Positions 15,639 through 24,374 of a stretch of 35,530 nucleotides of DNA are shown here, piece after piece. The stretch is taken from contig JAHDEV010000013.1 in assembly GCA_020628615.1 (NCBI GenBank), positions 1-35,530 of the forward strand, given 5' to 3'. The notes beneath the pieces are model-generated. The model was not told the DNA's origin, searched no databases, and was given only the letters and a program-made list of their open reading frames with translations. Positions within the stretch are counted from its first letter, which is position 1. Every line of letters starts with the position of its first letter. A program made the translations under genes and the position numbers. Origin of the DNA: Dokdonia sp. Its GTDB lineage: Bacteria > Bacteroidota > Bacteroidia > Flavobacteriales > Flavobacteriaceae.

Positions 15639-18600
15639 ATGCGCAAAGTCATTGAATATTTTATTAAGTATCACGTAGCTGTAAACGTTATCGTGTTAAT
15701 GTTTGTGGTGTTTGGTATTTATGGTGCCTTGTCACTTAATTCTTCATTCTTTCCACTAGTAGATTCAAAAAACATTAATATAAGTGTTGCTTACCCAGGT
15801 GCATCTCCACAAGAGGTAGAAGAAGGTATTGTACTTAAAATAGAAGATAACCTTAAAGGATTAGATGGCGTTGAGCGTGTAACATCTACTTCACGAGAAA
15901 ATAGTGGAACTATAAATGTGGAGATAGAAAAAGGAAAGGATATTGATTTTATGCTTCTTGAAGTAAAGAACGCTGTAGATCGTGTACCTTCATTTCCTTC
16001 TGGTATGGAGCCTCTAGTAGTAGCAAAAGTTGAGGCTATAAGGCAAACTATATCTTTTTCTATAAGCGGAGAAAACGTATCGCTTGAGACTTTAAAACAA
16101 ATAGGGCGACAGGTAGAAAATGACCTGCGTGGCATAGATGGAATATCACAGATAGCAGTATCAGGTTATCCTGAAGAAGAAATCGAGATAGCTGTAAATG
16201 AAAACAGTTTACTTGCTTACAACTTGTCTTTTGCAGATGTATCTCAGGCGGTAAGCACATCTAATATTTTAACTACTGGCGGGTCTATAAAAACTGAAGC
16301 AGAGGAGTATCTCATACGAGCAAATAATAGAGCTTACTACGGAGATGAGTTGTCTAATGTAATAGTGCGATCAGACCCAAGCGGTCGAACGATACGTCTC
16401 AAAGATGTGGCAGAGGTAAGAGATCGTTTTTCTGAAACACCTAATGCAAACTACTTTAATGGAAATCTTGCTGTAAATGTGACGATAACCTCTACAAATA
16501 CAGAAGATCTTATAGGCGCTGCCGAAAAAGCAAAAGAGTATATAGAAGACTTTAATGCTAAATATAATAATGTGCAACTTGCTGTTGTAAGTGACTTATC
16601 TATAACCCTTGTACAGCGTACTGCCCTCCTTACTGAAAATGCCATTGTAGGGATGCTCCTAGTACTATTATTTCTATCAGTATTCTTAAATACTCGACTA
16701 GCATTCTGGGTAGCCTTTGGACTTCCCGTGGCATTCTTAGGGATGTTTATGCTTGCAGGCTATTTTAATGTGACGATTAATGTATTATCATTATTTGGGA
16801 TGATCATCGTGATAGGTATTCTGGTAGATGATGGTATTGTGATAGCAGAAAACATCTATCAACATTATGAACGTGGTAAAACACCTATACAAGCTGCTGT
16901 AGATGGAACAATGGAGGTATTGCCACCTATCTTATCTGCTATTACTACTACAATTCTAGCTTTCGGAATTTTCTTGTTTTTAGATGGTAGAATAGGTGAG
17001 TTTTTCGGAGAGGTTTCGGTTATAGTAATGCTTACGCTGCTTGTTTCTCTTGTAGAAGCCCTCATTATACTGCCAGCTCACCTTGCACATTCTAAGGCAT
17101 TGCGAGCACAAAGTAATAAGCCTAAAAAGGGAGTGGCAAAGCTATTCTCAAAACTGCGATATATAAATGAGTTTGGAGATCGTATTATGGTCTGGTTGCG
17201 CGATCGTGTGTATAGTCCAGTTTTAAGGTTTGCCCTTGATTATAAGTTTTTGATGTTCTCAATTTTTATTGCATTTATTTTACTCACCTCCGGGAGTTTT
17301 GAGGCGGGTATTATACGTGGAGCGTTTTTCCCGAGAGTGGCGAGTGACAATGTGAGAATAAGTCTTGAGATGCCTAATGGTACAAATGCCGCTATTACTG
17401 ACAGTATTATCTCTTTGATAGAAGAAAAGGTTATAGAGACTAATAAAGAGCTCACTGAAAAGTATAAAAATGAGATAGACGGCCCAATGTTTGAAAACAT
17501 TATCAAAAACATTGGCCCAGGTACCTCTACAGCCTCTTTGAGTATAAATTTATTGCCAGGAGAAGAGCGACCTAATGAAGTGACCTCAGATATTGTAGGT
17601 AATATGATACAAGAAAAGGTGGGGCCTGTTATAGGTAAAGAAAGCCTTGTGTATGGAGGTGGAGGTAACTTCGGAGGAAGCCCGGTAGCTGTTTCTCTAT
17701 TGGGTAATAATATTACAGAGCTTAAAGCCGCAAAGGAAGAACTGAAGAAGTCCTTAGAGACAAACCCAGTTTTAAAAGATATAACAGATAACGACCCTGC
17801 GGGTATTAAAGAAATTAGATTAGAGCTCAACGAGTCTGCATACTCACTTGGGCTCAATCTACAAACCGTAATGGCGCAGGTACGAGCAGGATTCTTTGGG
17901 GCACAAGCGCAGCGCTTTCAGAGAGGTCAAGATGAGATAAGAGTATGGGTGCGTTATGATCGGGATAATAGATCATCTATATCTAATCTAGATGATATGC
18001 GTATCACAACACCATCTGGAGCAAAGGTGCCTCTTAATGAGATAGCATCTTACACTATTGAGCGTGGTGATGTGGCGGTAAACCACCTTGAGGGTAGAAG
18101 GGAGATACAAATACTTGCAGATCTTAAAAACCCTAAAGAAGTAAGTGCCACAGATGTAATGACAGATTTGCGTACTAACGTGATGCCAGAAATATTATCA
18201 AAATATCCTACAGTAACACCATCATATGAAGGTCAAAACAGAGAGGCTGGGAAACTTACAGACTCACTTATACCTGTAGGCCTTACGGTGCTATTACTTA
18301 TTTATATAGTGATTGCATTTACCTTTAGAAGTTATAGTCAGCCGTTGATGTTATTGCTTCTCATACCATTGAGTTTACCGGCAGTAGCCTGGGGGCACTG
18401 GATACACGATTTCCCGCTTAACATATTATCTATGCTTGGTATTATAGCCTTGATAGGGATTATGGTTAATGATGGCTTGGTACTTATAGGTAAGTTTAAT
18501 ACTAACCTAAGAGAGGGTATGACCTTTGAGGATGCTATTTTTGATGCTGGTCGTTCTAGATTTAGAGCTATCTTTCTTACCTCAATCACAACTATTGCTG

Positions 18601-18887
18601 GTCTTGCGCCGCTTATTTTTGAAGAGAGTAGACAAGCACAGTTCTTAATCCCTATGGCAATATCTATTGCATACGGGATAGGGTTTGCAACGGTACTTAC
18701 GCTTGTAATGCTTCCTATCTTTTTATCATTTAGTAACTGGGTAAAGACTACTACAGATATGTTACAGAAGGGAAGAAAGACAGCTAGAGAAAATCAAGAG
18801 AGAGCCGTAAAGGAAATGGAAGAAGAGCACGAGAATGACAACCAAGAGCTTCAAGTTGCCTTTAAGCCTAAAACAGATATAGCGTAA
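15639..18887 (+). CDS. RND family efflux transporter permease
   Basis: A 1082-residue inner-membrane pump, the usual length for the family. It has the duplicated layout of a transmembrane helix, a large periplasmic loop and a block of helices (first block about 330-550, second about 875-1040). The block after the first loop contains IGILVDDGIVIAENI, where the aspartate pair matches the proton-relay aspartates of RND pumps. The second block has IGIMVNDGLVLIGKFN at the corresponding position. The C-terminus is a long charged tail. It is driven by proton flow and works with the upstream adaptor and downstream TolC-like protein. The sequence does not allow a choice between drug, lipid or other substrates. 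Confidence 0.96.
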   Translation: MRKVIEYFIKYHVAVNVIVLMFVVFGIYGALSLNSSFFPLVDSKNINISVAYPGASPQEVEEGIVLKIEDNLKGLDGVERVTSTSRENSGTINVEIEKGKDIDFMLLEVKNAVDRVPSFPSGMEPLVVAKVEAIRQTISFSISGENVSLETLKQIGRQVENDLRGIDGISQIAVSGYPEEEIEIAVNENSLLAYNLSFADVSQAVSTSNILTTGGSIKTEAEEYLIRANNRAYYGDELSNVIVRSDPSGRTIRLKDVAEVRDRFSETPNANYFNGNLAVNVTITSTNTEDLIGAAEKAKEYIEDFNAKYNNVQLAVVSDLSITLVQRTALLTENAIVGMLLVLLFLSVFLNTRLAFWVAFGLPVAFLGMFMLAGYFNVTINVLSLFGMIIVIGILVDDGIVIAENIYQHYERGKTPIQAAVDGTMEVLPPILSAITTTILAFGIFLFLDGRIGEFFGEVSVIVMLTLLVSLVEALIILPAHLAHSKALRAQSNKPKKGVAKLFSKLRYINEFGDRIMVWLRDRVYSPVLRFALDYKFLMFSIFIAFILLTSGSFEAGIIRGAFFPRVASDNVRISLEMPNGTNAAITDSIISLIEEKVIETNKELTEKYKNEIDGPMFENIIKNIGPGTSTASLSINLLPGEERPNEVTSDIVGNMIQEKVGPVIGKESLVYGGGGNFGGSPVAVSLLGNNITELKAAKEELKKSLETNPVLKDITDNDPAGIKEIRLELNESAYSLGLNLQTVMAQVRAGFFGAQAQRFQRGQDEIRVWVRYDRDNRSSISNLDDMRITTPSGAKVPLNEIASYTIERGDVAVNHLEGRREIQILADLKNPKEVSATDVMTDLRTNVMPEILSKYPTVTPSYEGQNREAGKLTDSLIPVGLTVLLLIYIVIAFTFRSYSQPLMLLLLIPLSLPAVAWGHWIHDFPLNILSMLGIIALIGIMVNDGLVLIGKFNTNLREGMTFEDAIFDAGRSRFRAIFLTSITTIAGLAPLIFEESRQAQFLIPMAISIAYGIGFATVLTLVMLPIFLSFSNWVKTTTDMLQKGRKTARENQERAVKEMEEEHENDNQELQVAFKPKTDIA

Positions 18888-18888
18888 A

Positions 18889-19569
18889 ATGAATTTGTAT
18901 AAAAATCATACACCGCGAGAAATTGTTGCCGTGCTAGAGCATAGCGATAAGCTTACTTATGAAGCAAAGCTCAACTTGTTAGATACTATTAGAAATAAAT
19001 CTATAGATGTTTCTACAGAAAAGCTGGAAGAGCAAATCGCACACAAAGAAGTGGCCATCGCAAATCTTGAAAACCTTGAAGAGCTAGGTTTTCATTATGA
19101 AGAAAACACAACCACAGGAGAGATTATAGTAAAGCGCACCTCAAAAGCCAAAATTATGGATGTCATATCCATAGTACTAGGTGTATTGCTATCACTTGTA
19201 GGGCTTATAGCCTTCTGGCTTCTCGTTGCAATTTTTACAGGCGATAATGAGTTTGGACTGGATAAGTTATTCATATACGTGCTTATGATTACTGCTGGAC
19301 TTGTAGGTTTTAAAATGTTATCAGGTATAGAACGTTTTTTAGATTTTAATAATTTTTTGCTTACTAAATCTGGAGATGAGATAACTATAAAAAAAGGAGG
19401 GCTATCTGGAGCTCAAACTTACCATAGTACCCAGCTCGGGATTGATGAGGAAGAAGGAGAGCTCGTTTTTCATATAGATAATATTGAGTTCATAAGGGCA
19501 AATCAAGACAACCTAGTGCAAAGACGTACGCTAGAAACATTATTACTTAAAATGACTGCAAACAGATGA
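18889..19569 (+). CDS. Unrecognised two-helix membrane protein in the RND operon
   Basis: A 226-residue protein starting one base after the RND pump stop and overlapping the TolC-like gene by 4 bases (ATGA), so it is firmly part of the operon. It has a helical, charged N-terminal region (to about residue 85), two transmembrane helices (about 91-113 and 125-145, VISIVLGVLLSLVGLIAFWLL and LFIYVLMITAGLVGFKML), and a C-terminal domain of about 80 residues. I do not recognise a family. Its position between pump and channel suggests an accessory or regulatory subunit of the efflux system, which is inference from operon structure. Confidence 0.85.
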   Translation: MNLYKNHTPREIVAVLEHSDKLTYEAKLNLLDTIRNKSIDVSTEKLEEQIAHKEVAIANLENLEELGFHYEENTTTGEIIVKRTSKAKIMDVISIVLGVLLSLVGLIAFWLLVAIFTGDNEFGLDKLFIYVLMITAGLVGFKMLSGIERFLDFNNFLLTKSGDEITIKKGGLSGAQTYHSTQLGIDEEEGELVFHIDNIEFIRANQDNLVQRRTLETLLLKMTANR

Positions 19570-20903
19570 AAAAATCTTTTATAAAAAGTATAGTTGCTAT
19601 GGTATTGTTTTTTGCTTTCGCGAAAGCGTATGCACAAGACCTCCCGGCACAATTGCTCACAAAAGAAGAAGCCGTGCAGATAATGCTTGAAAATAATTTT
19701 GGGATACTACTGGCAAATAATCAAGTCGCCATAGCCGAAAACAATAAAAATATCTTGAATAGTGGCTACTTGCCATCTCTCACCGGTAATGCTGGAGTAA
19801 ATTATAGTATAGATGATCAAGAGGCTACCTTTCAAGATGGTAATGTAAGCGCCGTAGATGGGGCAGAGACCACAAGATATAACGCATCTATTAACCTTAA
19901 CTATACCTTGTTTGATGGGTTAGGTAGGTACTATAATTATAAAACATTAAAAGAGCAGTATGGCTTATCGCAGCTGCAAGCACGAGAGACCATAGAGAAT
20001 GTAATGCTGCAGCTCTTCTCTGTGTATTATGAGGTGGCTCGTATTGAAGAAAACTTAGCTGTTTTAGAAACTGCTTTAGATATTTCAAAAGCGAGAGAGG
20101 TACGTGCACAATATCAATTTGATTATGGCCAAGTAAATAAGTTAGAGGTGCTCAATGCACAAGTAGATATTGTTACAGACAGCACAAACATTCTTACTAC
20201 CAGGCAGCAGCTACGTAATGCACAACGAGACCTTAACGTGGTTCTTGCTAGAGAACTAGAAGATTTAAAAAGTGCAGATACTACCGTCACTTTCATAAAC
20301 CCGCTAGAAGTAGAGCGATTTATAAATGAGGGTATTACAAATAATGTATCTATACTTCAAGCAGAGCAAAATATTACCATAAGTAATTATCAAATTAAAC
20401 AAGCTAAATCTTTGCTTTTACCTACCATAGGTCTTACAGGTAGTTACGGGTGGACAGAGGGTAACTTTCCTGCTACAAATTTTCTTGCCTCTAGCACCTC
20501 TACAGGTTTTCAAACAGGTGCAACCCTACAGTGGAATCTCTTTGACGGAGGTAGCTCTATCATAGGAGTAAAAAACGCAAAAATCTTTTTAGAAAATCAA
20601 AAGTATACCCAAGAGCAATTAAGGCAGCAGGTACTGGGAGACATTGCAAATGCAAAGGGTGATTATCTCAATGCACTTAAAATCTATGAGCTTCAAGAGC
20701 AAAATGTAAGCACAAGCCAGGCTAACTTTGATCGATCAGAAGAGCGATTTAAGCTAGGGCAGGTAAGTAGCGTAGAGTTTAGACAGGCACAACTTAACTT
20801 GCTCAATGCACAAACCACTAAGAATGCCGCAAAGTATACGGCAAAGCTGGCAGAAATACAGTTGCTACAGCTCACGGGGCAACTCCTTAATGTGAAGTTG
20901 TAG
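19566..20903 (+). CDS. TolC family outer-membrane efflux protein
   Basis: A 445-residue protein with a signal peptide (MKKSFIKSIVAMVLFFAFAKAYA, cleaved before QDL) and two internally similar halves of long amphipathic helices and membrane strands, as in TolC. Family features include LDISKAREVRAQYQFDYGQVNKLEVLNAQ in the first half and DRSEERFKLGQVSSVEFRQAQLNLLNAQ in the second. It forms the outer-membrane exit duct for the adaptor and pump upstream. The c-region of the signal peptide (FAFAKAY) is encoded by a copy of the palindromic repeat, in frame. Confidence 0.94.
   Translation: MKKSFIKSIVAMVLFFAFAKAYAQDLPAQLLTKEEAVQIMLENNFGILLANNQVAIAENNKNILNSGYLPSLTGNAGVNYSIDDQEATFQDGNVSAVDGAETTRYNASINLNYTLFDGLGRYYNYKTLKEQYGLSQLQARETIENVMLQLFSVYYEVARIEENLAVLETALDISKAREVRAQYQFDYGQVNKLEVLNAQVDIVTDSTNILTTRQQLRNAQRDLNVVLARELEDLKSADTTVTFINPLEVERFINEGITNNVSILQAEQNITISNYQIKQAKSLLLPTIGLTGSYGWTEGNFPATNFLASSTSTGFQTGATLQWNLFDGGSSIIGVKNAKIFLENQKYTQEQLRQQVLGDIANAKGDYLNALKIYELQEQNVSTSQANFDRSEERFKLGQVSSVEFRQAQLNLLNAQTTKNAAKYTAKLAEIQLLQLTGQLLNVKL
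19614..19627. repeat. Palindrome copy 6, inside the TolC-like signal peptide
   Basis: Intact core GCTTTCGCGAAAGC encoding AFAKA just before the predicted signal peptidase site. Confidence 0.9.
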
Positions 20904-20913
20904 GAGGTAATTC

Positions 20914-20929
20914 CGCTTTCGCGAAAGCG
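20914..20929. repeat. Palindrome copy 7
   Basis: A perfect 16-base form 10 bases after the TolC-like stop and 16 bases before the small CPxCG gene. Confidence 0.9.
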
Positions 20930-20945
20930 CAATAAAAATTACACT

Positions 20946-21125
20946 ATGTTTGAACATTTTTTTCAATGTCCATACTGTTGGGAAGAGGTGTCTATGCTTT
21001 TAGACCCATCTGTGAGTACGGTTTATGTAGAAGATTGTGAGGTGTGTTGTAATCCTATAGAGGTGCGCACTACTTTTGAAGAGCAAGAACTTGTAGGTTT
21101 TGAGGCTCGTGATATTGAACAATAG
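20946..21125 (+). CDS. Small CPxCG-type cysteine-rich protein
   Basis: A 59-residue protein, too short for the ORF track. It begins MFEHFFQCPYCWEEVSM and continues LLDPSVSTVYVEDCEVCCNPIEV, ending in FEARDIEQ. Two cysteine pairs (CPYC and CEVCC) form a likely zinc ribbon. The spacing and the phrase YVEDCEVCCNPIE match the short family annotated as CPXCG-motif-containing cysteine-rich proteins, whose role is unknown. It follows the TolC-like gene after 42 bases that contain a palindrome copy, and could be its last operon member or a separate unit. Confidence 0.82.
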   Translation: MFEHFFQCPYCWEEVSMLLDPSVSTVYVEDCEVCCNPIEVRTTFEEQELVGFEARDIEQ

Positions 21126-21295
21126 GTCGTTTCTGGTCTCTCTTTTGTACATCTTGAGGTGATATTTGAGATTTTAATACAGTATTACCTACTCTCAATT
21201 AAATATATTGTTACAGATATGCCTGTCTATGTGATGGTTGCAAATAATTAAAAAAATATCCTACTTTTTCCTTTTATATATGACAAAAACGGTTG

Positions 21296-21303
21296 TATAT
21301 TTG
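21296..21303 (+). promoter_or_regulatory. Promoter element for the initiator tRNA
   Basis: TATATTTG fits TAnnTTTG and lies 59 bases before the tRNA, implying a short 5' leader that is trimmed. The rest of 21126-21362 shows no gene. Confidence 0.55.
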
Positions 21304-21362
21304 CACTCCAATTAACGCAGTACTGATGGCCTAATCAAGAAACGTGTTACTGGAACATATAT

Positions 21363-21435
21363 CGCGGGATAGAGCAGTAGGCAGCTCGTCGGGCTCATAA
21401 CCCGAAGGTCACTGGTTCGAGTCCAGTTCCCGCTA
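21363..21435 (+). tRNA. Initiator tRNA-Met (CAT)
   Basis: A 73-base cloverleaf with anticodon CAT. The first base C1 faces T72 (unpaired), and the anticodon stem has the GGG/CCC pairs (CGGGCTCATAACCCG) that mark initiator tRNAs. The T arm is CTGGTTCGAGTCCAG. The 3' CCA is not encoded (next bases are CTA). A terminator follows. Confidence 0.95.
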
Positions 21436-21442
21436 CTAAGTA

Positions 21443-21474
21443 AAAAGTCTCAATCACAAGTTGAGACTTTTTTT
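21443..21474 (+). terminator. Intrinsic terminator after tRNA-Met
   Basis: AAAAGTCTCAA pairs with TTGAGACTTTT around the loop TCACAAG, followed by T residues. It begins 8 bases after the tRNA. Confidence 0.9.
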
Positions 21475-21568
21475 ATGGAATAACATTGTTGTTCTTGAAG
21501 CACTAGATAATTTATGATATGAAATACATTATAAAGCTGAAAGAATGTCAATAAAATAAAAAAATATT

Positions 21569-21793
21569 ATGGAAATTAACCCTACCGAAATTATCGGTTA
21601 TCTAGCCAGTTTATTTGTGCTGTTGTCATTTTTATTTAAAGATATACGTACACTACGTATTGTAAACTCAGTGGGTTGTGCATTTTTTGTGGTCTATGGC
21701 GTATTGTTATCAAGTATACCGGTAATAGTAACTAATGTTGCGATATTGCTAATAAATGCATACTATCTTTTTATAAAAAAGAATGTAAATTAA
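21569..21793 (+). CDS. YgjV-like small membrane protein
   Basis: A 74-residue, almost entirely hydrophobic protein with about three transmembrane helices (IIGYLASLFVLLSFLF, IVNSVGCAFFVVYGVLL and IPVIVTNVAILLINAYYLFI). The pattern of GYLAS followed by LRIVNSVGCAFFVVYG resembles the YgjV family of inner-membrane proteins, whose function is unknown. It lies alone after the tRNA terminator and is followed by a weak hairpin. Confidence 0.75.
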   Translation: MEINPTEIIGYLASLFVLLSFLFKDIRTLRIVNSVGCAFFVVYGVLLSSIPVIVTNVAILLINAYYLFIKKNVN

Positions 21794-21803
21794 GGAGTTG
21801 AGT

Positions 21804-21823
21804 AGGAGTTTTCTCTCCTTTTT
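21804..21823 (+). terminator. Weak terminator-like hairpin
   Basis: AGGAG pairs with CTCCT around a 6-base loop, and T residues follow. The stem is only 5 pairs. Confidence 0.4.
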
Positions 21824-21927
21824 GAGTTGATTATCAATATTTTATGCTTGTGTTTTACAAGTATTTATAGGTAAATCTTGTATAATATGGTGAGTTACAT
21901 TACATTCGCCAAAATTTGAAATACTGT

Positions 21928-22152
21928 ATGAAATTAATGGAAGAAGCGGTGGCTTTTGAGAATGCTTCAATGAGCAATATGTCCACCAGTGATCGCGTTG
22001 CAGCTTCAAGAGAAGCAAAACGCCTCATTCTTGCACTGAATGAGATTTTTAAAGAGACAAAGGATTCTGAAATAATGGATACAATGAAGCGTCTCACAGA
22101 AAAGAAAAAGAAGATAGAAAAACGCTTGAAGGGTAGACCTGATAGTATGTAA
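21928..22152 (+). CDS. Small charged helical protein (hypothetical)
   Basis: A 74-residue protein starting at ATG 21928 (MKLMEEAVAFENAS). The ORF track begins four codons earlier at a TTG. It is predicted to be almost all helix, with a strongly basic C-terminal coiled-coil-like end (MKRLTEKKKKIEKRLKG). It has no signal peptide or membrane segment. It sits directly before a tRNA/rRNA methyltransferase gene but is separated from it by a terminator. I do not recognise a family. The antisense ORF at 21900-22169 has the same length class, but this strand has the better start and composition. Confidence 0.65.
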   Translation: MKLMEEAVAFENASMSNMSTSDRVAASREAKRLILALNEIFKETKDSEIMDTMKRLTEKKKKIEKRLKGRPDSM

Positions 22153-22155
22153 AAT

Positions 22156-22188
22156 AAAAGAGGCCTCACTTGTGACGGTCTCTTTTTT
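22156..22188 (+). terminator. Intrinsic terminator after the small helical protein
   Basis: AAAAGAGGCCTCAC folds against GTGACGGTCTCTTTT with one bulged C and one G-T pair, followed by T residues. Confidence 0.75.
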
Positions 22189-22209
22189 ATTTATACCATA
22201 GTCATATAT

Positions 22210-22671
22210 ATGCAGCCAGATAATTTTACAAATGAGTTTTTTGGGATAGGAATCCAGAATGGAAAAACTCCAGAAAACTTAGGAGTGCTCTGGCGTTCTG
22301 CTCAAAACTTAGGAGCCAGTTTTATCTTTACCATAGGCAACCGCTATGCAAAGCAAGCTAGTGATACACACAATGCTGTAAGTGCGATGCCTTATTATCA
22401 CTATGATAATTTTGATGACTTTTTTAATCATTTACCTAAAGGAGCACGTATTGTGGGCGTAGAGCTAGATGAGCGTGCACAACCGCTAGAAACTTTTGAA
22501 CACCCTAGGCGCTGTGTTTATTTACTAGGAGCAGAAGATCACGGCCTTACACGTGAGGCAATAGATAGATCTCATTTTCTTGTAAAGTTCTCTTCTACCC
22601 TAAGCCTTAATGTTGCAGTGGCTGGGAGCATCGTGTTATATGACAGAGCCCTGGCAAAACCTAGATCGTAA
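22210..22671 (+). CDS. SpoU/TrmH-family RNA methyltransferase (short form)
   Basis: A 153-residue protein with the three SPOUT motifs of SAM-dependent 2'-O-methyltransferases: NGKTPENLGVLWRSAQNLGA (motif 1), RCVYLLGAEDHGL (motif 2) and FSSTLSLNVAVAGSIVLYDRA (motif 3). These make the trefoil-knot cofactor site. The length is that of the bare catalytic domain, without an extra RNA-binding domain. The substrate, a tRNA or rRNA ribose, cannot be told. A second, different SpoU gene lies about 1.1 kb downstream on the other side of era. Confidence 0.9.
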   Translation: MQPDNFTNEFFGIGIQNGKTPENLGVLWRSAQNLGASFIFTIGNRYAKQASDTHNAVSAMPYYHYDNFDDFFNHLPKGARIVGVELDERAQPLETFEHPRRCVYLLGAEDHGLTREAIDRSHFLVKFSSTLSLNVAVAGSIVLYDRALAKPRS

Positions 22672-22675
22672 TTAG

Positions 22676-22695
22676 TACGCTTTCGCGAAAGCGTA
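22676..22695. repeat. Palindrome copy 8
   Basis: Perfect 20-base TACGCTTTCGCGAAAGCGTA, 4 bases after the SpoU gene stop. Confidence 0.92.
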
Positions 22696-22771
22696 ATCCC
22701 TCCCATAACCACACATCATTTACATAATTAATAACTCTTTATATCCATAAAGGCAAACGTACTATTTAAAG

Positions 22772-22779
22772 TATCTTTG
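22772..22779 (+). promoter_or_regulatory. Promoter element for era
   Basis: TATCTTTG fits TAnnTTTG and ends 15 bases before ATG 22795. The TTG start in the ORF track (22777) overlaps the element itself. Confidence 0.6.
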
Positions 22780-22794
22780 CCTAAAAGAAACACT

Positions 22795-23679
22795 ATGTCG
22801 CACAAAGCCGGATTTGTAAATATTATAGGAAACCCAAATGTGGGTAAAAGTACGCTTATGAATGCCTTTGTGGGTGAGCGCCTAAGTATCATTACCTCAA
22901 AAGCACAAACTACACGTCACCGTATACTAGGTATTGTAAACGGAGAAGACTTTCAGATGATTTTGAGCGATACCCCAGGTATTATAAAGCCGGCATACGA
23001 GCTACAAGCCTCTATGATGGACTTTGTAAAAAGCGCCTTTGAAGATGCAGATGTGCTACTTTACATAGTAGAGCTAGGAGAAAAGGAGCTCAAAGATGAA
23101 GCGTTTTTTAATAAAATACGTGGTGCAAAAATTCCAGTTTTATTACTCATTAATAAAATAGACAAAGGTAATGAAGAGATGCTAGGAGAGGCGTTAAAGC
23201 TTTGGTCAGAAAAAGTGCCAAATGCTGAGGTGTTTGCCATCTCTGCACTTGAAAACTTTGGTGTACCACAAGTATTTAATAGAATTATAGAGCTACTACC
23301 AGAGTCTCCAGCTTTTTACCCAAAAGACCAACTTACAGATAAGCCAGAGCGCTTTTTTGTAAATGAGATCATACGTGAGAAAATCTTGATGCACTACAAG
23401 AAAGAAATCCCGTATGCAGTAGAGATAGATACAGAAGACTTTTTTGAAGAAGATGAGATCATACGTATGCGCTCTGTGATTATGGTAGAGCGTGATAGCC
23501 AGAAAGGTATCATTATAGGTCATAAAGGAACTGCGCTTAAGCGAGTGGGAGTAGAGGCTCGTAAGGATTTAGAAAAATTCTTTGGTAAGCAGGTGCACCT
23601 TGAGCTCTATGTAAAAGTAAATAAGAACTGGAGAAGCAGCGAGCGCCAGCTCAAGCGTTTTGGGTATAACCAGAAGTAG
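22795..23679 (+). CDS. era: GTPase Era
   Basis: A 294-residue GTPase starting at ATG 22795 (MSHKAGFVNIIGNPNVGKST); the ORF-track start six codons earlier is a TTG within the promoter. The G motifs are G1 GNPNVGKS (12-19), G3 DTPGI, G4 NKID and a G5-like ISAL. A C-terminal KH domain carries IIGHKGTALKRVGVEARKDLEKFFGKQVHLELYVKV. Era binds the 3' end of 16S rRNA and is needed for 30S subunit assembly. It lies between two SpoU methyltransferase genes, so this small region is rich in RNA-maturation functions. Confidence 0.96.
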   Translation: MSHKAGFVNIIGNPNVGKSTLMNAFVGERLSIITSKAQTTRHRILGIVNGEDFQMILSDTPGIIKPAYELQASMMDFVKSAFEDADVLLYIVELGEKELKDEAFFNKIRGAKIPVLLLINKIDKGNEEMLGEALKLWSEKVPNAEVFAISALENFGVPQVFNRIIELLPESPAFYPKDQLTDKPERFFVNEIIREKILMHYKKEIPYAVEIDTEDFFEEDEIIRMRSVIMVERDSQKGIIIGHKGTALKRVGVEARKDLEKFFGKQVHLELYVKVNKNWRSSERQLKRFGYNQK

Positions 23680-23685
23680 TATAAG

Positions 23686-23705
23686 TACGCTTTCGCGAAA
23701 GCGTA
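23686..23705. repeat. Palindrome copy 9
   Basis: Perfect 20-base TACGCTTTCGCGAAAGCGTA, 6 bases after the era stop. Confidence 0.92.
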
Positions 23706-23750
23706 AATCACCATCTTTTACACCATCTTCATACTAAATATTTTATCATC

Positions 23751-24290
23751 GTGAATAATAGAAAGCTTAAGAATAGCGAACTCAACAGAAAAACGGTTGC
23801 AGATTTTAAGGAGGCAGAAAAAACGCCACTTATTATCGTGCTGGATAACATAAGGAGTCTCAACAATGTAGGTTCAGTTTTTCGTACGGCAGATGCCTTC
23901 CTTGTTGAAAAAATATACCTGTGTGGTATCACCGCTACACCGCCGCATCGTGATATTCAAAAAACAGCACTGGGAGCAACAGATGCCGTATCTTGGGAGT
24001 ATGCAGAAGATGCAATCGCACTAGCTCATACTTTAAAAGAACAGGGGGTAAAAGTTTGTGCTATAGAGCAGGCAGAAGATGCTGTAATGCTAGACAAGTT
24101 TACTCCTGTAAAAGGGGAGAGGTATGCTGTTGTTTTTGGTAATGAAGTAAAGGGAGTGCAGCAAGAGATTGTGTCCTTAAGTGATACGGTACTTGAGATT
24201 CCGCAGGTAGGTACTAAGCATTCTCTCAATATTTCTGTAAGTGCAGGAGTGGTTATATGGGACATCTTCAGTAAGTTAGGAGTTTCTTAA
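23751..24290 (+). CDS. SpoU/TrmH-family RNA methyltransferase
   Basis: A 179-residue protein starting with GTG (NNRKLKNSELNRKTVADFKEAEKTP). It has the SPOUT motifs LDNIRSLNNVGSVFRTADAF (motif 1), YAVVFGNEVKGV (motif 2) and IPQVGTKHSLNISVSAGVVIWDI (motif 3, with the conserved Asn-Ser run). It should methylate a ribose 2'-OH in tRNA or rRNA using SAM; the target is unknown. It is clearly distinct from the shorter SpoU protein upstream of era, so this is not a recent duplication. Confidence 0.92.
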   Translation: MNNRKLKNSELNRKTVADFKEAEKTPLIIVLDNIRSLNNVGSVFRTADAFLVEKIYLCGITATPPHRDIQKTALGATDAVSWEYAEDAIALAHTLKEQGVKVCAIEQAEDAVMLDKFTPVKGERYAVVFGNEVKGVQQEIVSLSDTVLEIPQVGTKHSLNISVSAGVVIWDIFSKLGVS

Positions 24291-24374
24291 TGGGTTGTTA
24301 AAGTGTTATTTAACAGTCACTTATGATTTTTGCTCAATATTTTGTTTATCTTTAAAAGAAAAAAGATAAACATT

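Noticed and set aside
17240-17857. 205-residue antisense ORF
   Set aside because: It lies wholly opposite the RND pump, rich in Ser/Ile/Leu from reversed codons, with no recognisable motif.
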